The notes: generated by a model from the letters alone, not told the origin. Positions 1 to 8,589 are shown, counted from the first letter of the stretch. The stretch is 42,081 nt of DNA from Peptostreptococcus anaerobius VPI 4330 = DSM 2949 (GCF_000381525.1 NZ_KB906621.1:1-42081), one strand, 5' to 3'. Numbers and translations: made by a program.

Positions 1-1177
1 AGATGCACTTTCATCAATAAATATACTTAATGCCAAAGCGAATACATCAATTATGCTTGTAGGCTCTAGTATGTCAGAAAGCCAGAAAAACTACATCAAG
101 GATATAAAGAGCAGGTTTATAATAGGTGGAATGTTATCTACTCCAGTTGAAAACATTATATATGGTAGAACATCAGTAAATCCAAAGCCAAATCCTGGTC
201 CTGTAACACCTCCAAAGCCAAATCCTGGTCCTGTAACACCTCCAAAGCCAGCAGAAAACAAGTACACATATATAATAAAGTCAGTAGACAACAATAGCAA
301 TTTGAAAACTGTTGTTGTAGACAAGTTGAATTACGAATCAGTAGAAAAAAGTATACCATCTGGCTACAGCATATTAAGTACAAGAGAAGAGGTTAATGCT
401 TTTAGGGTTAATGGTACAAGCGTTTTGTATGTTAAGCCTAGTTCAATGAAGTACTTTGCAACACAGCAGGATTATGATAGATATATATTCAATGGATTAA
501 AAAATCAAGGTTTAGATAGTGAAAAAATATTATTGAACAGTTCAGTCACTCCAAAAAAATCATTTGGAATATTAGCTAGAGGTCTTGGTTTCTCATTATC
601 ACAGTATGAAGTATCTGTAGATAAGTATAAGGTTGTAGATATAAACATTTGTATAGAAAAGACTTTTTACACAATGGAATCTTATAGTAAGGAAAAATAT
701 GTTTCAAACTTAGCAAAAATAGATGAACTTATAACTAAGTCAGGTGCTGATAAAATGCCTAACGAAAAAGAAAAGTCACTGAAATTTGCTAGATTCTTAA
801 TGATGACATATCCATACAACGAAAACATCACAGATAACTCAGCTGAAAATCATAGAAAATCTAGAAGCCCATACTCAATAACTGATTACAATACAGCAGT
901 TTGCGAGGGTTATGTATACACATTCAATCAAGCTATGCTAAGAATGGGAATAAAATCATTCGAAATACATGATGAAAAACATATGATGGCGTTCACTAAA
1001 ACAGATGGTACATGGCATTTTATGAATGTAACTGGATTTGCAAAGAACAATATCCCTAGTGATGAAAAGACAATAAATGATGAAAAAATATATCATGGTT
1101 ATATAATGAAGAATCCTATAGTAGGACCTAGGCATGTAATAACACCAACTGATGATATAGAATACCTATATAGGTAA
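1..1177 (+). CDS. CWB2 cell-wall-anchored protein with C-terminal transglutaminase-like domain (5' partial)
   Basis: The reading frame is open from base 2, before the first ATG at 53, and the upstream codons read DALSSINILNAKANTS, the typical 'DALS..PLA' core of a CWB2 repeat. The gene therefore starts outside the window and the ATG at 53 is internal. Counting from that ATG: end of the last CWB2 repeat (to about residue 42), a Pro-rich linker with a perfect repeat (about 43-66), an uncharacterised region, then a transglutaminase-like fold with CEGY (Cys284), His310 in KHMMAF, and W-H-F-M-N. The third triad position, normally Asp, reads Asn325. CWB2 triplets bind a secondary wall polymer, so this is a surface protein. 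The transglutaminase-like domain could be a cross-linking, peptidase-like or non-catalytic module. A terminator follows directly. Family call is firm; the activity is uncertain. Confidence 0.85.
   Translation, partial: DALSSINILNAKANTSIMLVGSSMSESQKNYIKDIKSRFIIGGMLSTPVENIIYGRTSVNPKPNPGPVTPPKPNPGPVTPPKPAENKYTYIIKSVDNNSNLKTVVVDKLNYESVEKSIPSGYSILSTREEVNAFRVNGTSVLYVKPSSMKYFATQQDYDRYIFNGLKNQGLDSEKILLNSSVTPKKSFGILARGLGFSLSQYEVSVDKYKVVDINICIEKTFYTMESYSKEKYVSNLAKIDELITKSGADKMPNEKEKSLKFARFLMMTYPYNENITDNSAENHRKSRSPYSITDYNTAVCEGYVYTFNQAMLRMGIKSFEIHDEKHMMAFTKTDGTWHFMNVTGFAKNNIPSDEKTINDEKIYHGYIMKNPIVGPRHVITPTDDIEYLYR
181..250 (+). repeat. Perfect 30-bp in-frame tandem repeat encoding a Pro-rich linker
   Basis: Bases 181-210 and 211-240 are identical and 241-250 begins a third copy. 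Each unit encodes PKPNPGPVTP in register, giving a stiff Pro/Asn/Gly linker between the CWB2 anchor and the C-terminal domain. Exact identity at the DNA level implies recent duplication or homogenisation and a copy number that can change by slippage. Confidence 0.95.
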
Positions 1178-1184
1178 ATACATA

Positions 1185-1217
1185 AAAGAGAGAGGTTTAA
1201 CTCTCTCTCTTTTTTTC
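1185..1217 (+). terminator. Rho-independent terminator after the transglutaminase-like gene
   Basis: An AGAGAGAG / CTCTCTCT stem (1187-1194 with 1201-1208) is closed by a short GGTTTAA loop and followed by a T run, starting 8 bases after the stop codon. Confidence 0.85.
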
Positions 1218-1272
1218 TACCAACGTTAAAATGTGTAGAGCCCATTAAGGTGTTTATTTTTACCTTAGTTTC

Positions 1273-1518
1273 ATATAATATATCTTATTTTTACAACTAG
1301 ATATTAATTGTGATAGCTAGAGTGAATACTTTTAAGAAAACATTGGCGATGAATATTAGTAACTTCATGTGAGTAAACGGTTAAAAAATTCCAGTGCAAA
1401 GCACATTGGAATTTTGAGTGTCGAGCATAGAAGTTACATATTCATGCGACAGTTTTAAAAAGTATTCATTCAGCTCTACAGACAATACATTCAGCTATCT
1501 AAATAAGATATATTATAT
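1273..1518. repeat. Long imperfect palindrome (~246 bp), MITE-like
   Basis: The two halves are imperfect reverse complements around an AAA loop at 1398-1400. Paired blocks from the tip outward: AAAATTCCA..GTGC (1385-1397) with GCAC..TGGAATTTT (1401-1415); GTAACTTC (1359-1366) with GAAGTTAC (1430-1437); the ATGAATAT region with ATATTCAT (1438-1445); a GAATACTTTT-type block; GATAGCT; and a perfect 18-bp block ATATAATATATCTTATTT (1273-1290) with its complement at 1501-1518. The right arm carries about 20 extra bases. No ORF lies inside. It resembles a degenerate palindromic MITE or the stem of a long structured RNA; no transposase or target duplication is seen. Confidence 0.75.
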
Positions 1519-1647
1519 CAATATGCATATTCATGCGACAGTTTTAAAAAGTATTCATTCAGCTACACAGACAATACATTCAGCTATCTAAATAAGATAT
1601 ATTATATCAATATGCATATTCATGAGACAGCTTTAAAAAGTATTAAG
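1437..1647. repeat. 89-bp tandem repeat, two full copies and one partial
   Basis: Copy 1 is 1437-1525, copy 2 is 1526-1614, and a third, diverging copy runs 1615 to about 1647. The full copies differ at only about two bases (CT versus AC near 1476/1565). Each holds CATATTCATGCGACAG, TTTTAAAAAGTATT, two CATTCAGCT words, and AAATAAGATATATTATAT. The unit matches the outer right arm of the palindrome, so that arm is present more than twice while the left arm is single. Confidence 0.9.
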
Positions 1648-1752
1648 AATCTACCAATGGAATTGATGTAAGATAAAGCCATAAATGTATGGTAATGGTC
1701 TTAATTATTTGATATACTAGAAAGTAGTATAAATATTATGACGAGGTGCATT

Positions 1753-2328
1753 ATGAACAGAGTAAGTGTTAAGATAGATGGTGTTGATTACAATATAGCA
1801 GGTGAAAAGCCCGAAGCAGAAATAGTAAAGGTAGCAAAATACATAGACAATGAACTTAAGGAGATTTTCTCAAAGGCTCCAAGTCTTACAAAGATAAATG
1901 CAGCTATTCTTATGTCTGTAAATGTGGCGGATAAACTATTTGATGCTAGGAGTGAGAATGACCAGCTTAAGGATAAGATAGAAAAACTAGAATCTTCAAT
2001 CACAAACACAAGTGAAGATCTTGAAAAGGAGTTTGACAGCGTATTAGAAAAATTGGCCCAGTCTGATGAAATGCTAGCCAAGGTCAAGTCTGAAAGGGAT
2101 CAATTGAAACTTGACCTAGAAGAAAGAGACTCTAAGATAGAATCTATATCACTTGCAGGAGCTAGTGCTAGTGACCCTGATATAGAAAAAAAGATAAAGT
2201 CAATGCAGATGCAGATAAAGGAAATGGAGAACAAAGTAGCAGTTGCTGAAGCTATGGCTACTGAATTTCAAAATAAGGCCTATAATATTCAGCTAAATTA
2301 TGAGGAATTAAAAAATAGCATAAAATAA
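1753..2328 (+). CDS. zapA: Cell division protein ZapA-like
   Basis: A 191-residue protein. The first ~90 residues match the ZapA family: MNRVSVKIDGVDYNIAG is the usual N-terminal strand pair, followed by helices with the VAKYIDNELKE pattern. The rest is a long charged coiled coil (about 75-190), longer than the ~100 residues of classical ZapA, as is common in Clostridia. ZapA binds FtsZ and promotes filament bundling at the division site. The start at 1753 is chosen because GAGGTG (1743-1748) sits just before it and the protein aligns from MNRV; the in-frame ATG at 1738 lies upstream of that ribosome binding site. Next to a U32 peptidase, a common clostridial arrangement. Confidence 0.85.
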   Translation: MNRVSVKIDGVDYNIAGEKPEAEIVKVAKYIDNELKEIFSKAPSLTKINAAILMSVNVADKLFDARSENDQLKDKIEKLESSITNTSEDLEKEFDSVLEKLAQSDEMLAKVKSERDQLKLDLEERDSKIESISLAGASASDPDIEKKIKSMQMQIKEMENKVAVAEAMATEFQNKAYNIQLNYEELKNSIK

Positions 2329-2339
2329 TGACATATACT

Positions 2340-2373
2340 AAAGGCTACAGAGATTGATCTATGTAGCCTTTTG
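2340..2373 (+). terminator. Terminator-like hairpin between zapA and the U32 gene
   Basis: Perfect 10-bp stem AAAGGCTACA (2340-2349) with TGTAGCCTTT (2362-2371), then a weak T tract. Only 23 bases separate it from the next start codon, leaving no room for a promoter, so it more likely attenuates read-through than isolates the genes. Confidence 0.65.
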
Positions 2374-2396
2374 TAACGAAAATAAGGTGGTAAAGT

Positions 2397-4880
2397 ATGA
2401 TAAATAAAAACTTAGAATTATTGGCTCCTGTGGGTTCTTTTGAGGCCTTAAAGGCAGCGGTTCAAAATGGAGCAAACGCTGTATACTTAGGCGGAAAGGA
2501 CTTTAGTGCTAGGGCTAGTGCTAACAATTTTGACAGGGATGAATTGATAGAAGCTGTAAAATATTGCCATATAAGAGGATGTAGGGTATTTGTGACGGTG
2601 AATACTCTTATAAAGCAGACTGAGATAGAAGACTTTATAGAATATATAAAATTTCTGTATTCTATTTCTATAGATGCCCTTATTCTTCAGGATATAGGTA
2701 TGGCTACAAGAATACACGAGATTTTACCTGATTTTGAATTACATGCCTCTACTCAGATGGCAGCCCACAGTCTAAATGATGTTAAGTACCTTGAAAGTCT
2801 AGGCTTTAAAAGAGTTGTACTTGCTAGGGAATTAAATGTAGGTGAGATTGCCCAGATATGCCAGGCTACAGATGTGGATATAGAGGTGTTTGTTCATGGA
2901 GCCCTATGCGTTTCTTATTCAGGCCAATGTCTGATGTCTTCTGTTATGGGGACTCGTTCAGGAAACAGGGGAAGGTGTGCCCAACCTTGTAGGCAAAAAT
3001 ATAAGATATACAATGAGATAGAAGAGACATATGTAGATACTGGGGGGGACTACCTACTCAGTCCAAGAGACTTAAATTCTATTGAATATATTGGAGATGT
3101 CCTTGAATCAGGCCTGATGTCACTCAAGATAGAGGGCAGGATGAAAAGACCTGAATATGTAGCCACTGTTGTATCATCTTATAGGGATGCTGTATTAAAT
3201 TATCTTGAAATGCAAAAAAACAGGACCTCAAGTCTTGGTAGACGAGATATAAATATAAATGCAAAATCTATTAGAAAGCCTGTATCACAAGAAACTATTG
3301 ATAACCTATACACAATATTCAATAGGAAGTTTACCCATGGTTATTTGCTAGGTGAGGTTGGCTCGGATATAATGAACAAGCAAAAGCCAAATAACAGGGG
3401 GCTATATATAGGTAAGGTTATAGGATTTAATTCAAAGTCTAAGAAACTGAAGATAAAGCTAGAAAAGGAACTTAAAAAAGGAGATGGCCTAAATATAGGT
3501 GGGGGCCAGATAGGAAGAATAATAAGGGGCAAGACTATAGACACAATAGGACATCCTGGTCAAGTCGTTGAAATAGACTATACCCAAAATATTCCTAAGG
3601 GAACTGAGATATTTAAGACAAGTGACAAGGACCTTATAGACAGGGTGCAGAAGACCTATTCTGAGGACAAGGACTATGTCAAGATTCCTCTAACTGCAAA
3701 GTTGTATTTGAGTTTGGGTGAGTATCCTTGCCTAGAAATGTCAGATCCAGATAAAAATCATGTCAGAGTGTATGGGGAATCTAGGGTTGAAAAAGCCTTA
3801 AAGGTTTCAATTGACCAAGAAAAGGCCTACAAACAGCTAGCCAAGCTTGGAGATACGCCATACTGCTTGGACAAGGCGGATTTTGAGATAGGACAAGGCC
3901 TAAGCCTACCAATTAGCCAGCTGAATAATATCAGGAGGGCTGCTATTGAAGAACTATCTGCTATGAGGGTTAAAATAAAAGAGAGGAATTATTTATCTCT
4001 AGGAGAGCACAAGGATAGACTGTCTAGCCACCATGAAAATAAGAACTATGTAGAAGAGATAAATGTTTCTTGCAAAAATATAGAACAATTAAAAGTACTA
4101 CTAGACCTAGAGGTTGATAGGGTATATTATAGAGATATAAGGACTATAAAAGAGGCTATAAAAATATCTAAAGAAGCAGGTAAAAAAATATACTACTATA
4201 TGCCTAGGATTATCAGAACAAATGAAAAAAATATATATTCATGTCTTGACCAGTTAGAAAGAGACTACCTAGACCAGCTAGATGGTTTTAGGCTGTCGAA
4301 TTATGGTGAGATATACTATATTAGGAAGAACTTTGCTGACAAGGAAATACTTGTGTCATCTTGGCTTAATATTTTCAACGAGAGGTCTATACATTTTTAC
4401 AGGGAAAACAATATGGGACTTATGTGCCTATCTCAGGAAATGTCTTTGAACCAAATCAGGAATCTGGCAACTAGCTGTCATGACCTAGAATACAGGGTCT
4501 ATGGCTATACTGAAATGATGTTGAGTGAGTACTGTCCAATGGGAGTATTAACAAAGGCCTGCAAGAAAAACAAGAGGGATGCCCAATGTTCAAAGGCTGA
4601 TTATTATCTTGAATCCAGTGATAATAGAAGGTATAGGCTATCCCAGGATGAAAACTGTAGGACTACAATATACTCAGACCAAAGAGTGAGCCTAATCCAA
4701 GATCTAGATAGGTTGGAAGATGCGGGCATATCAAAGTTTGAACTTGATTTTAGTTTTGAAGATTCTTTAGAGACGAAGAAAATAGCAAGGGCTTATATAG
4801 ATAGGTTGAAGAATTCTAAAGAGGTTGACCTTGATATTAGAAATTATGATACAGGCCATCTCTACAAGGAAATAGACTAG
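2397..4880 (+). CDS. Peptidase U32 family protein with C-terminal DUF3656 region (RlhA-like)
   Basis: An 827-residue protein. The N-terminal half is a U32 TIM-barrel domain: it opens with NKNLELLAPVGSFEALKAAV, carries ELHASTQMA, and has the U32 signature EVFVHGALCVSYSGQC (E163-C178) followed by GRCAQPCR. Cys171, Cys178, Cys194 and Cys198 are candidate Fe-S ligands, as in UbiU/UbiV. Length and the long C-terminal region fit the U32+DUF3656 architecture of RlhA, which hydroxylates a cytidine in 23S rRNA; shorter U32 relatives (TrhP) hydroxylate wobble uridine in tRNA. An RNA-hydroxylation role is therefore more likely than proteolysis, but is by family only. Ribosome binding site AAGGTGG precedes the start; nnr follows after 33 bases. 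Confidence 0.88.
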   Translation: MINKNLELLAPVGSFEALKAAVQNGANAVYLGGKDFSARASANNFDRDELIEAVKYCHIRGCRVFVTVNTLIKQTEIEDFIEYIKFLYSISIDALILQDIGMATRIHEILPDFELHASTQMAAHSLNDVKYLESLGFKRVVLARELNVGEIAQICQATDVDIEVFVHGALCVSYSGQCLMSSVMGTRSGNRGRCAQPCRQKYKIYNEIEETYVDTGGDYLLSPRDLNSIEYIGDVLESGLMSLKIEGRMKRPEYVATVVSSYRDAVLNYLEMQKNRTSSLGRRDININAKSIRKPVSQETIDNLYTIFNRKFTHGYLLGEVGSDIMNKQKPNNRGLYIGKVIGFNSKSKKLKIKLEKELKKGDGLNIGGGQIGRIIRGKTIDTIGHPGQVVEIDYTQNIPKGTEIFKTSDKDLIDRVQKTYSEDKDYVKIPLTAKLYLSLGEYPCLEMSDPDKNHVRVYGESRVEKALKVSIDQEKAYKQLAKLGDTPYCLDKADFEIGQGLSLPISQLNNIRRAAIEELSAMRVKIKERNYLSLGEHKDRLSSHHENKNYVEEINVSCKNIEQLKVLLDLEVDRVYYRDIRTIKEAIKISKEAGKKIYYYMPRIIRTNEKNIYSCLDQLERDYLDQLDGFRLSNYGEIYYIRKNFADKEILVSSWLNIFNERSIHFYRENNMGLMCLSQEMSLNQIRNLATSCHDLEYRVYGYTEMMLSEYCPMGVLTKACKKNKRDAQCSKADYYLESSDNRRYRLSQDENCRTTIYSDQRVSLIQDLDRLEDAGISKFELDFSFEDSLETKKIARAYIDRLKNSKEVDLDIRNYDTGHLYKEID

Positions 4881-4913
4881 AAGAAAAAGGTAAATATTAA
4901 AGGAGGTATTGTC

Positions 4914-6530
4914 ATGATAATAGGATCAGCAGCTTTGACAAGAAAAATGGACGAAATGTGTATGGATACTTTTAAGATACCATCGATTGTTTTGATGGAA
5001 AATGCTGCATCAGCTGCCACTAAAAGAATAGAAGAGATATTGGATAGTCAAGGCCTGTGTGGTCAAAGGTTATTTACAATATTGAGTGGTGCTGGTAATA
5101 ATGGTGGAGATGGTCTTGTTATAGCAAGAAAGCTAAGCATAATGGGTCATAGTGTAAGGGTCATTTTTATCGGTCAGGAAGAAAAGATGACAGAGTCTAC
5201 TAGGACCAACATGGATATTATTAGGTCCATGGGGATTGAAATCCTATCCTTTGAACATGGAGACTACCATATGAATGATACAAAGATGACAGGAATCCTT
5301 AAACAAACTGACTATCTCATAGACTCCTTATTTGGTGTCGGTTTAAATAGGGACTTAGATTTTTCCTACATTGGCCTAATTGGAATGGTAAATAGGGCTA
5401 GAGAAATGTATTCTTTTAAAACAATAGCCATTGACACTCCATCTGGAATAGATCCTACAAGTGGTCAAATAATGGGAGATGCAATAGAGGCTGACTATAC
5501 GATTACTTTTGAGTATTTTAAGGAGGGGTTCTTGAACTACTCTATAGAAGACTATCTTGGTCAAGTCTTTGTAGAGCCGATTGGAATACCTGATAAAGTA
5601 TATAATTATATAGAAAGGCAAGATAGGACTAAGTTTGGAGCTAGTATAGACCAGTCCGCAGACAGACGAGACTTTATAAGTGGTAGATTTGTAGATATAG
5701 ACTATATAAATGACATACTCAAAGATAGAAAGCCTTCATCTAACAAATCTGACCTTGGAAAAGTACTGATCTATGCTGGTTCTAAGGGCTATTATGGGGC
5801 TGCATATCTAGCTTCTAGGGCTGCAAGTAAAACAGGTTCGGGACTTGTTACCCTAGTTTCTGACGAGGATACTGTCGGGGTAAATGCTACTAGACTAGTT
5901 GAGGAGATGACATGTCTAGATGATGATAAGGAAAGACTGGAAAAGTTGCTAGCAAAGGCTGACGCAATTGCATTTGGACCGGGAAAGGCTGACAAAAGAA
6001 TCAGTAAGGTTCAGTTGGAATCCTTGTTAGGTGACTTAGAATCAGGGACTAATAAGCCTAGTCTTGTTATAGATGCAGGTGGTTTGGATGTATTCGATCC
6101 TAGTAGAATGGCAAAAGGAAAAGATGTCATCATGACACCACACAGTGGAGAGTTTGCGAGGATGATAGGTCTTAGCCCGAGTGAGGTAGACCAAAATAGG
6201 TTTCAACTAGCAAAGGGCTACGCAGCTAGAAATGGTATCGTCTTAGTTTTAAAGGGTAAGAATACGATTATTAGCGATGGAAATAGGACATACGTAAATA
6301 CAACTGGTAATCCAGCTATGGCAAATGGTGGTATGGGAGACGCCCTTACAGGTATTATAACATCCCTTTGTGGTCAAGGTTATGAAGCTTTTGAAGCTGC
6401 TGTTTTGGGAGTTTACCTACATGGATTAATTGGAGATGTAATATTTAAAAATAAATATGTTATAAACGCAAGAGATTTAATAAAAATGATACCAAAAACA
6501 ATTAAAATATTATATAATAGAAAAAAATAG
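4914..6530 (+). CDS. nnr: Bifunctional NAD(P)H-hydrate epimerase / ADP-dependent (S)-NAD(P)H-hydrate dehydratase
   Basis: A 538-residue fusion repairing damaged NADHX/NADPHX. Residues ~1-215 are the YjeF_N epimerase, with the nucleotide-binding loop GNNGGDG (61-67) and IDTPSGIDP. Residues ~255-530 are the ribokinase-like dehydratase, with GSKGYYGAAYLA, MTPHSGEFARM and NGGMGD ending at the catalytic Asp476. Length and domain order are usual for the bacterial fusion. AAAGGAGG lies just upstream of the ATG. It is in the run zapA-U32-nnr-nfeD-SPFH, with gaps of 33 and 21 bases around it. Confidence 0.95.
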   Translation: MIIGSAALTRKMDEMCMDTFKIPSIVLMENAASAATKRIEEILDSQGLCGQRLFTILSGAGNNGGDGLVIARKLSIMGHSVRVIFIGQEEKMTESTRTNMDIIRSMGIEILSFEHGDYHMNDTKMTGILKQTDYLIDSLFGVGLNRDLDFSYIGLIGMVNRAREMYSFKTIAIDTPSGIDPTSGQIMGDAIEADYTITFEYFKEGFLNYSIEDYLGQVFVEPIGIPDKVYNYIERQDRTKFGASIDQSADRRDFISGRFVDIDYINDILKDRKPSSNKSDLGKVLIYAGSKGYYGAAYLASRAASKTGSGLVTLVSDEDTVGVNATRLVEEMTCLDDDKERLEKLLAKADAIAFGPGKADKRISKVQLESLLGDLESGTNKPSLVIDAGGLDVFDPSRMAKGKDVIMTPHSGEFARMIGLSPSEVDQNRFQLAKGYAARNGIVLVLKGKNTIISDGNRTYVNTTGNPAMANGGMGDALTGIITSLCGQGYEAFEAAVLGVYLHGLIGDVIFKNKYVINARDLIKMIPKTIKILYNRKK

Positions 6531-6551
6531 TTTTTTGTAAAGGAGGCTATC

Positions 6552-7010
6552 ATGTTTGGGTTAAGTATAAAGGTTATTTGGATATTAATAGCAGTTGCCT
6601 TTGCTATAGGAGAGGCTGCAACTCTTAGTCTCGCCCTTATATGGTTTAGTGTGGGCTCATTGGCTGCACTAGCTGTATCATATTTTACACAATCACTGGC
6701 AATACAGTTGGCGGTATTTTTGATAGTATCTTTTGGTCTTCTATTTATAGCTACTAAAAAGCTGATTAAGATGGACAGGGATAAAAATAATACCCATTGG
6801 GCAAGTGTAGATACGAATACGGATGCCTTTATAGGCAAAAAAGGCTATGTTATTGGAAGAATAAGTCCTGAACAACCTGGTCTTGTCAAGGTCAAGGGTG
6901 AAGAATGGACAGCTGTTTCCAATGAAGAGGGGCAAATCCTTGAAGTAGGAGAAGAAATCCTTGTAAAGGGAATACAGGGTGTCAAACTCCTTGTAGAAAA
7001 AAGAAAATAA
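6552..7010 (+). CDS. NfeD-like membrane protein (OB-fold)
   Basis: A 152-residue protein. Two or three hydrophobic segments (about 5-30 and 35-75, including [13 protein letters not shown]) are followed by a soluble ~70-residue OB-fold: [29 protein letters not shown] is better read in two parts, the G-x-xG-V turn and the VKVxGExW strand that mark NfeD C-terminal domains. It is the short form without the ClpP-like protease domain. It lies 18 bases before an SPFH/stomatin gene, the classical NfeD-stomatin pairing, which suggests a joint role in membrane microdomains. Ribosome binding site AAAGGAGG. Confidence 0.88.
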   Translation: MFGLSIKVIWILIAVAFAIGEAATLSLALIWFSVGSLAALAVSYFTQSLAIQLAVFLIVSFGLLFIATKKLIKMDRDKNNTHWASVDTNTDAFIGKKGYVIGRISPEQPGLVKVKGEEWTAVSNEEGQILEVGEEILVKGIQGVKLLVEKRK

Positions 7011-7028
7011 TATTTTTGGAGGTAGTTT

Positions 7029-7976
7029 ATGGTAAGATCAGTAATTACAACAGTATTAATCCTTTTGGTTTTGCTAGTAGTAGTCAGGTCAATTAGGATA
7101 GTAAAGCAGGCAAGGATGGGTATTATCATGAGACTTGGTAAATTCCATACAGAGGCCAAAACAGGTATTCACTTATTAGTTCCATTTATTGATACTATGT
7201 CTTATATGATTGACCTTAGGGAGATGGTAGTGGATTTTCCACCTCAGCCAGTTATAACTAAGGACAATGTAACTATGCAGATAGACACAGTTGTATACTA
7301 CAAGATAACAGATCCAAAGTCATATGTGTTTGAGATAGCAAACCCTATATCCGCTATTGAGAACCTGACAGCGACTACTCTAAGAAATATAATAGGTGAC
7401 CTTGATTTAGATGAAACTCTTACTTCGAGAGACCTTATAAATGCCAAGATGAGGACTATACTTGACGAGGCAACAGATATATGGGGTATTAAGGTCAATA
7501 GAGTTGAGCTTAAGAATATAATGCCACCAAGAGATATACAGGCTGCTATGGAAAAACAGATGCGTGCAGAAAGAGAAAGAAGAGAGGCTATACTTCAGGC
7601 AGAAGGAGAAAAGCAGTCTAAGATTCTTATTGCAGAGGGTGAAAAGCAGTCTGCAATCCTAAGAGCAGAAGCTAAAAAGGAATCAATGATAAGAGAAGCT
7701 GAAGGTGAAAGAGAATCTAAGATTCTTGAAGCACAGGGTGAAGCTGAGGCTATTAGAAATAAAAAACTTGCAGAAGCAGATGGTATTAGAAGTGTATTCA
7801 CTGCTATGAAAGAAGCAAATGTGGATGATAATATACTTGCACTTAAGTCAATGGAAGCTATTGAAAAATTAGGTGAGAGTCCATCTTCTAAGTTAGTACT
7901 TCCATCAGATGCTGTAAATTTCCTAGGTACTTTTAAGGGCATAAAGGAAGTAATGTCTGACAAGGAGAGTAAATAG
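7029..7976 (+). CDS. SPFH/band 7 (stomatin-like, QmcA type) membrane protein
   Basis: A 315-residue protein. One N-terminal membrane segment (about 3-20) leads into an SPFH domain (about 22-185) with IVKQARMGIIMRLGKFH, DLREMVVDFPPQPVITKDNV and the NIIGDLDLDETLTSRD segment. A long coiled coil (about 185-265) of repeated AEGEK/AEGE units rich in Glu, Ala and Lys follows, as in flotillin/stomatin proteins that oligomerise into membrane scaffolds. It is last in the run and is followed by a terminator. GGAGG precedes the ATG. Its partner is the upstream NfeD-like protein. Confidence 0.93.
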   Translation: MVRSVITTVLILLVLLVVVRSIRIVKQARMGIIMRLGKFHTEAKTGIHLLVPFIDTMSYMIDLREMVVDFPPQPVITKDNVTMQIDTVVYYKITDPKSYVFEIANPISAIENLTATTLRNIIGDLDLDETLTSRDLINAKMRTILDEATDIWGIKVNRVELKNIMPPRDIQAAMEKQMRAERERREAILQAEGEKQSKILIAEGEKQSAILRAEAKKESMIREAEGERESKILEAQGEAEAIRNKKLAEADGIRSVFTAMKEANVDDNILALKSMEAIEKLGESPSSKLVLPSDAVNFLGTFKGIKEVMSDKESK

Positions 7977-7991
7977 TTATATATATTATGG

Positions 7992-8019
7992 GTCCTCAAC
8001 AATATGCTTGGGGACTTTT
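7992..8019 (+). terminator. Rho-independent terminator after the SPFH gene
   Basis: GTCCTCAA (7992-7999) pairs with TTGGGGAC (8008-8015) with one T-G wobble, followed by TTTTA. It closes the zapA-to-SPFH transcription unit. Confidence 0.75.
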
Positions 8020-8093
8020 ATATGTCTTAGAACTTTGTTTTTGAATTTAAGATGAAATTTTTTTTGAAATATAAATTAAGGAGATTATAAATT

Positions 8094-8435
8094 ATGGGTT
8101 TAATAGACAGATTACAAAATCAAAAAAGAGAGCAAGTATTCAAGGAGCTCTTAGGGAAAAAATACTCTAGCCTAAATGATTTAAATTTTGCATATGATCC
8201 TATTGAAGAGATTCTTTTGATAAGAATTAAAAGACTCGTAATGGATGGTAAAATAAATGAGGCAGAGGATGTACTATTTGAATCAATAAAAAAGTCAAAG
8301 ACAGCAAATTCAATCTATATAGCAGGTGAGTTTTATACTATGTTAAAAGAATTGAGTGAAGAACAGTTGAAGGAGAGAAACTTTAGTCCAGAGGAGATAG
8401 ATGAAGGAATTGCAGATATTAAAGAGCTATTTTAG
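8094..8435 (+). CDS. Small helical protein of unknown function (DUF6483-like)
   Basis: A 113-residue, charged, helix-rich protein with no signal peptide or membrane segment. Residues about 40-65 (IRIKRLVMDGKINEAEDVLFESI) are better described as a TPR-like helix pair: the GKINEAEDVLFE phrase resembles small clostridial DUF6483 proteins, but I am not certain of that family. AAGGAGAT at 8079-8086 supports the ATG. It stands alone between the SPFH terminator and the DUF1846 promoter, so no function follows from context. Confidence 0.7.
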   Translation: MGLIDRLQNQKREQVFKELLGKKYSSLNDLNFAYDPIEEILLIRIKRLVMDGKINEAEDVLFESIKKSKTANSIYIAGEFYTMLKELSEEQLKERNFSPEEIDEGIADIKELF

Positions 8436-8476
8436 TTAGGTGATAGAATTCAATAAAAATAAAGGTAAATACCGTC

Positions 8477-8505
8477 TTGATTTTTACCAGAAAAAATTGT
8501 ATAAT
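8477..8505 (+). promoter_or_regulatory. Sigma-A-type promoter for the DUF1846 gene
   Basis: TTGATT (8477-8482), 17-bp spacer, perfect TATAAT (8500-8505). The predicted start near 8512 gives an untranslated leader of about 135 bases. Confidence 0.8.
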
Positions 8506-8526
8506 AAATACTTATTGATGCAAAAA

Positions 8527-8589
8527 ACATACAGCTAGGCCGTATGTCATGTATTAAAGAATTTGTGATGGAATTCTATTTTAATACAT
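8527..8589 (+). promoter_or_regulatory. Structured mRNA leader of the DUF1846 gene (two hairpins)
   Basis: Hairpin 1: ACATAC (8527-8532) with GTATGT around a nine-base loop. Hairpin 2: ATGTATTAAA beginning near 8549 pairs with TTTAATACAT ending at 8589, with an inner GAATT/AATTC stem. No T-run terminator follows and I match no known riboswitch class. It may control translation or mRNA stability, or have no role. Confidence 0.4.

Noticed and set aside
1273-1518. Invertible promoter switch like those of C. difficile cwpV or flagella
   Set aside because: The arms pair almost to the tip with only a three-base loop, leaving no segment to invert; no recombinase gene nearby.
1437-1647. Tandem 89-bp repeat considered as a CRISPR array
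   Set aside because: The units are contiguous, A/T-rich and have no unique spacers; no cas genes nearby.
6413-6838. 141-residue antisense ORF over nnr/NfeD
   Set aside because: Runs antisense across the end of one conserved gene and the start of another; no ribosome binding site or family match.
7595-8002. 135-residue antisense ORF over the SPFH coiled coil
   Set aside because: The Ser/Ala/Leu repetition mirrors the AEGEK-type repeats of the sense strand.
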